Shown here piece after piece: positions 60,731 through 64,000 of a DNA stretch of 64,000 nt. A model generated the notes under the pieces. It worked only from the letters and a program-made list of their open reading frames with translations, was not told the DNA's origin and did not search any database. This stretch comes from an uncultured bacterium (lineage in GTDB: Bacteria > Verrucomicrobiota > Kiritimatiellia > CAIVKH01), in NCBI GenBank assembly GCA_903906425.1, contig CAIVKH010000137.1, positions 1 through 64,000 of the forward strand. The letters run 5' to 3'. How positions within the stretch are numbered: the first letter of the stretch is position 1; each line of letters begins with the position of its first letter. The position numbers were made by a program, and so were the translations under genes.

Positions 60731-61357
60731 TCAATCTTCCGCGGGTTCGTTCTCCTCCGCCGGCGGATTGTCTTCGTTCATGTTGGTGTCGCTTTCGCTA
60801 TCAGCGGGTTCGTCCACATTCGAGTTCTCGTCGGTGTTCGTGGGTTCATCCAGGCTCAGGTCTTCTTCGGTATCGGCGGCTTCGTCCACGTTCGTGTCTT
60901 CGTCAGGGTTTGCGGTCACGTCCACGTCCATCTCTTCCGTGGTGTCCGTGGGTTCATCCATGTTTGTGTCTTCGGCTGTGGCCGCTGTCGCATCCACGCT
61001 CATGTCTTCTTCGGTGTCAGTGGCCTCGTCCACATTTGTGTCTTCATCAGTATTGCCGTTCTCATCCATGTCCGAGTTCTCATTCGAACCGGTGTTCTCC
61101 GTTTCGATTTCATCCGATGATGTTTGCTCCTCATCTTTCATGAGTGCAGCTTCCCTTTCTTCATCGGTGACAGCATCGCTCATCTGCTCTTCTTGCTGAA
61201 CGACGGTGTCCTCCTGCTCATCTTGTGGAGACACCAACGCGTCTTCGTCATTTGCGATGGGCTGTTCGTCCATCGCGTTGTCGTCGGCAGCCGGGGTGTA
61301 GGTTGTCACGAAGCATCCCACCGCAACTGCTGCGAGCATCCACTTCCAATGCTTCAT
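60731..61357 (-). CDS. Exported highly acidic Asp/Glu/Thr repeat protein
   Basis: A 208-residue protein with signal sequence (KWMLAAVAVGCFVTTYTPAA). The whole mature part is dominated by Asp, Glu, Asn, Thr and Ser and almost lacks Lys/Arg. From about residue 95 a unit of about 24 residues recurs: NTDEDTNVDEATDTEEDMSV, TAEDTNMDEPTDTTEEMDVD, NPDEDTNVDEAADTEEDLSL and NTDENSNVDEPADSESDTNM, each built of two 12-residue halves. Such sequence is disordered and may bind Ca2+ or other cations, or coat the envelope. No family recognised. Terminator follows at 60680-60706. Confidence 0.7.
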   Translation of the reverse strand: MKHWKWMLAAVAVGCFVTTYTPAADDNAMDEQPIANDEDALVSPQDEQEDTVVQQEEQMSDAVTDEEREAALMKDEEQTSSDEIETENTGSNENSDMDENGNTDEDTNVDEATDTEEDMSVDATAATAEDTNMDEPTDTTEEMDVDVTANPDEDTNVDEAADTEEDLSLDEPTNTDENSNVDEPADSESDTNMNEDNPPAEENEPAED

Positions 61358-61489
61358 CGCTATTCTCCCTTCGAACTTGCCGCCCGAATTTACGGGCTGA
61401 ATTCCTCCTCCTCTCTGCGATGAATGGTACGCCCGATTGGCAACTTCGTCCAGCCTGCGGCGGCATCAGTCGGTGGATGATTGCGGCTG

Positions 61490-62623
61490 CTATTTGAGGT
61501 TGAAATCCTGCTTCAATCCTTCGACCAATTCGACAATCTTGCCCGGCAGGATTCGCACGACCCGCTTCATTTCAAGGCCGAGCAACAGCCCGCCAATTTC
61601 GTGCATTTTCAGCCCGCTGGTGCGGGCGAGCGAATCAACATCGAGCGGGTCTTTCCACAGCGCGCGGACGATGGTCTGCTCCTGCTCGTTCATCGGCACA
61701 TCGGGACGAACCGGCAGTTCCCTTTGCGCCGTTTCCTTTTTGTCCGGAGGAATCAGGAATTCGAACTCCTGCAAAACGTCGTCAATATCCTCGATCAACC
61801 GCGCGCCGGTTTTGATGAGCTGATGACAACCGCGAGCAGATGGCGAATCAATCCGGCCCGGCACGGCGAAAACAATTCGTCCCTGCTCCGCGGCATTCGT
61901 CGCGGTGATGATCGCGCCGCTGCCGAATCCGGCTTCGACGATAATGATACCCATCGAAAGTCCGCTGACCACGCGGTTGCGATACGGAAACGTGGTGCGG
62001 TCCGCTTCGCGACCCATCGTGTATTCGCTGATCACCGCGCCCTGTTTTGAAATCGCATCGGCCAGTTCCTTGTTTTCCGGCGGATACAGCGTGTCGAGCG
62101 CAGAACCGAGCACGGCAATCGTCCGTCCGCTGCCCTTCATCGCGCCCTTGTGTCCCGCCGTGTCAATGCCGCGGGCAAGTCCGCTCACAACGCAGAAGCC
62201 GACCTTCGCGAGCTGGTACGAAAGTTTGTCCGCGACGCTCAGCCCGTAGTGCGTCGCGTGCCGCGTGCCGACGATGCCGAGCGCGTGCTTGTCTTTTTTC
62301 TCCAGCGTGCCGCGGACATAAAGCGCGATCGGCGGATCGTAAATCGTCTTGAGCTGCTCGGGATATTCGTCTTCCTCGAACGTGATGATCCGCGCGTCAT
62401 ATTTCGCGGCCTTCTTTTCCTCGGCGACCGGATCAACCTCGCCGCGCTGCGCGATAATTTTTTTCGCGAGGTCCGCGCCGATGCCATCGGCCTGCCGCAA
62501 TTCTCCTTCGCTTGCCGTGAACACCGCCTCCGGTTTGCCGAGCGCGGCGACGAGATTCCGCACGCGCACGGGACCGAGGTTGTCGATCATGTTCAGCGCG
62601 ATGTATGCGTGGCGCCTATCCAT
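61490..62623 (-). CDS. dprA: DNA-processing protein DprA
   Basis: A 377-residue protein that loads RecA on incoming single-stranded DNA during transformation. N-terminal HhH-like region (LVAALGKPEAVFTASEGELR, ADGIGADLAKKIIAQ). The Rossmann-like core has ALGIVGTRHATHYGLSVADK, VVSGLARGIDTAGHKGAM, TTFPYRNRVVSGLSMGIIIV and ATNAAEQGRIVFAVPGRID. A C-terminal winged helix (DPLDVDSLARTSGLKMHEIG) completes the long form. The ATG overlaps the stop of the upstream unknown gene by 8 bp. Presence suggests natural-competence capacity, although DprA alone does not prove it. Confidence 0.95.
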   Translation of the reverse strand: MDRRHAYIALNMIDNLGPVRVRNLVAALGKPEAVFTASEGELRQADGIGADLAKKIIAQRGEVDPVAEEKKAAKYDARIITFEEDEYPEQLKTIYDPPIALYVRGTLEKKDKHALGIVGTRHATHYGLSVADKLSYQLAKVGFCVVSGLARGIDTAGHKGAMKGSGRTIAVLGSALDTLYPPENKELADAISKQGAVISEYTMGREADRTTFPYRNRVVSGLSMGIIIVEAGFGSGAIITATNAAEQGRIVFAVPGRIDSPSARGCHQLIKTGARLIEDIDDVLQEFEFLIPPDKKETAQRELPVRPDVPMNEQEQTIVRALWKDPLDVDSLARTSGLKMHEIGGLLLGLEMKRVVRILPGKIVELVEGLKQDFNLK

Positions 62624-63260
62624 CTGAAGCCGGAGATTCGCGTTCGTCCACAGTCATTTGCGGTTTCTTTTTCCGCGGCTGCTTGCGGAAAAGATCGAGC
62701 TGCTCGTCGCGGAACAAATCATAATTTTTGACGATGCGCAGCAGTTGGAGCACGTCGGATTTTTCGTAGTCGTTCGAGATTTCGATCGAAACCGCCAACT
62801 CGCGGATCATCGTCGGAAAAAGAATCACGCCGTCCACGCCGCGCGCGCGGATCACTTCGAGCGCGTCCTTCCGCGGCTGCGGCGATGACGGCAAATCCGG
62901 CAGGCAGATGATCTTTGCGACCGGCGCGTCGCCGACCAGCGGCTTCACGCTGTCCACCGCGGCCGCGCTGGCGAAGCGGAAAAGCTGTGGCGACAATTCC
63001 AGCGTCTGCGCCGTGAACCGCTCCGAATGCCAGCCGCGCACGCTCACGACCGCGCACGCAATTCCCGCAAGCTGGCGGCCCGTCCACAAAATTTCCGCCG
63101 GCACAGCCTGCTCCGTCTGCGCCGGCTTCACGATGATGAGATCGATCTCCTCGGAAGGCCGCTTGTTCCGCGCCATCACGATATATTTGTTCGCCTGCCG
63201 CGCAAAAAATCCGTGCGACTCGAAATATTCGCGTGCGATCTGTTCGTTCACCGCTGACAT
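62616..63260 (-). CDS. Conserved-looking hypothetical protein, possible PD-(D/E)xK-like fold, upstream of dprA
   Basis: A 214-residue cytoplasmic protein. The N-terminal REYFESHGFFARQANKY followed by RPSEEIDLIIVKP recalls the alpha-beta start and E-x-D-L-I strand of PD-(D/E)xK nuclease-like domains. A middle WTGRQLAGIACAVVSVRGWH and a C-terminal alpha-helical, Lys-rich tail (FRKQPRKKKPQMTVDERES) follow. A complete catalytic set is not evident, so nuclease activity is only a suggestion. Translational coupling to dprA (8-bp overlap) suggests a DNA-related role. Confidence 0.55.
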   Translation of the reverse strand: MSAVNEQIAREYFESHGFFARQANKYIVMARNKRPSEEIDLIIVKPAQTEQAVPAEILWTGRQLAGIACAVVSVRGWHSERFTAQTLELSPQLFRFASAAAVDSVKPLVGDAPVAKIICLPDLPSSPQPRKDALEVIRARGVDGVILFPTMIRELAVSIEISNDYEKSDVLQLLRIVKNYDLFRDEQLDLFRKQPRKKKPQMTVDERESPASDG

Positions 63261-63332
63261 GCTTCACGTCTCTTACAAAAAATGGCCGCCCCGACGAAGA
63301 ACATTTTGCGCGCCCGAAACGCCGGTCGTGAC

Positions 63333-63379
63333 TTCCAATGATTGGAATTTTTCATGGCCGCAACTTCCAATCATTGGAA
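63333..63379. repeat. Palindrome pair between aroB and the next gene
   Basis: TTCCAATGATTGGAA (63333-63347) and TTCCAATCATTGGAA (63365-63379), period 32; left flank GTCGTGAC. It begins 73 bp before the start of the 62616-63260 gene and ends 14 bp from the aroB stop. Confidence 0.92.
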
Positions 63380-63392
63380 AAGACCGTGCGCG

Positions 63393-64000
63393 TCATCCGC
63401 GCATCGACTCCCAAGTCTGTCGCATCAGATCTTCCGGCGTTTCGCAGCCGAACTCGGCCTCGCCGATATTTCCGGCGAGGACAAATTTGAGTTTGCCGGC
63501 GACGCCTTTCTTGTCCACCGCCATCGCGCGGCGCAGTGGTTCCCAAGCGAGCTCCGGCGCGCCGACGGGCAGGCCGAATTTTTTCAGCAGCGCGACCAGA
63601 CGGGTCGTTCCGGATACGGGAAAACTCTTCAGATTCTCGGAAATCCGCGCGGCATAAACCATGCCGATGGCGACGGCCTCGCCATGGAGAAAATGGCCGT
63701 AGCCGGAGACCGCCTCGACGGCGTGGCCCATCGTGTGGCCGAAATTCAGGATCGCGCGGAGGCCTTCCTCGCGCTCGTCCTTGCCGACGACCTCCGCCTT
63801 GATCTCGCAACTGCGCGCGACAATTTTCGCGAGCAGCGCGGGATCGCCGGCGAGAATCTGATCGGCGTTGCGTTCGAGCAGTTCGAAAAGTTCCGCGTCC
63901 CAGAACACGCCATATTTCACGACCTCGGCCAGTCCCGCGACCAGTTCGCGGCGCGGCAGCGTCTTCAGCGTTTCGATGTCGCAGACGACGAGCGACGGCT
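63393..64000 (-). CDS. aroB: 3-dehydroquinate synthase, C-terminal part (5' end beyond window)
   Basis: The last 202 codons of AroB, the second step of the shikimate pathway (DAHP to 3-dehydroquinate, NAD- and metal-dependent). The frame is open to the window edge; VCDIETLKTLPRRELVAGLA then EVVKYG is in the conserved mid-part, so the missing part is the N-terminal NAD-binding domain. The metal-binding histidines are visible in LRAILNFGHTMGHAVE and FLHGEAVAIGM. KDEREEGLRAILNFGHT supplies active-site Lys/Arg residues. Ends with a palindrome pair 13 bp after the stop. Confidence 0.95.
   Translation of the reverse strand, partial: PSLVVCDIETLKTLPRRELVAGLAEVVKYGVFWDAELFELLERNADQILAGDPALLAKIVARSCEIKAEVVGKDEREEGLRAILNFGHTMGHAVEAVSGYGHFLHGEAVAIGMVYAARISENLKSFPVSGTTRLVALLKKFGLPVGAPELAWEPLRRAMAVDKKGVAGKLKFVLAGNIGEAEFGCETPEDLMRQTWESMRG

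Noticed and set aside
159-63379. The palindrome pairs as mini CRISPR arrays
   Set aside because: Repeats are only 15 bp and perfectly palindromic, spacers are 17 bp and partly patterned, arrays never exceed three units, they are scattered at 22 loci, and no cas genes are present.
159-63379. The palindromes as Rho-independent terminators
   Set aside because: Arms of 7 bp around a single central base cannot form a normal loop, there is no consistent T-tract, and copies occur upstream of divergent genes and inside coding sequence.
1-64000. tRNA, rRNA, riboswitch or origin sequences
   Set aside because: No tRNA-like CCA cloverleaf, rRNA motif, known riboswitch core or DnaA-box cluster was recognised by eye; small RNAs cannot be excluded.

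Overview
The window is high-GC DNA from a Gram-negative heterotroph, most likely a Verrucomicrobiota member of the Pedosphaera/Limisphaerales kind. This is inferred from gene content: a secreted cytochrome with a hydrazine-synthase-like domain, DUF6259, GH172/DUF2961, DUF4861, DUF2339/DUF3999, large secreted beta-helix proteins and many twin-arginine (MNRREF-type) oxidoreductases. There is no rRNA, tRNA or other taxonomic marker. I see 45 protein genes, no CRISPR array and no prophage.

Layout. 1-0.76 kb: end of an IS4-type insertion sequence. 0.8-5.1 kb: minus-strand operon for FAD-dependent sugar oxidation (Tat-targeted small subunit, GMC dehydrogenase, nine-haem cytochrome c, TIM-barrel sugar isomerase). 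5.1-6.5 kb: a gene-poor repeat graveyard with an eight-unit 41-bp tandem array. 6.5-12.9 kb: a TetR-regulated RND efflux operon whose four genes are all joined by 4-bp overlaps. 13-20.7 kb: a corrinoid methyl-transfer set (UroD-type methyltransferase, DUF1638, homocysteine-type methyltransferase, reductive activator) split by a 3.2-kb adhesin-like gene. 20.9-28.2 kb: small secreted proteins, an ECF sigma/anti-sigma pair and the DUF3999/DUF2339 membrane pair. 28.4-41.1 kb: plus-strand secreted carbohydrate-processing genes. 41.2-48.8 kb: HAD-like protein, mazG, a coiled-coil/TPR envelope pair, panD and ald. 49-56.2 kb: DUF4861, a Lys/Ala-rich basic protein, a TPR protein and a GH172-like lipoprotein. 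56.4-64 kb: glycosyltransferase, O-antigen ligase, murJ, an acidic repeat protein, dprA, and the 3' part of aroB.

The most unusual feature is a repeat family spread through the whole window. A 15-bp palindrome, TTCCAAT(C/G)ATTGGAA, occurs about 45 times at 22 loci. It is nearly always in pairs or triplets whose copies start exactly 32 bp apart (17-bp variable spacer). It lies between genes in every relative orientation. At three places it sits in frame inside coding sequence: an IS4 transposase and the signal-sequence regions of two exported proteins. This suggests a short mobile element and/or a fixed-geometry protein-binding array. No gene in the window is an obvious partner. All coordinates and counts were read by eye.
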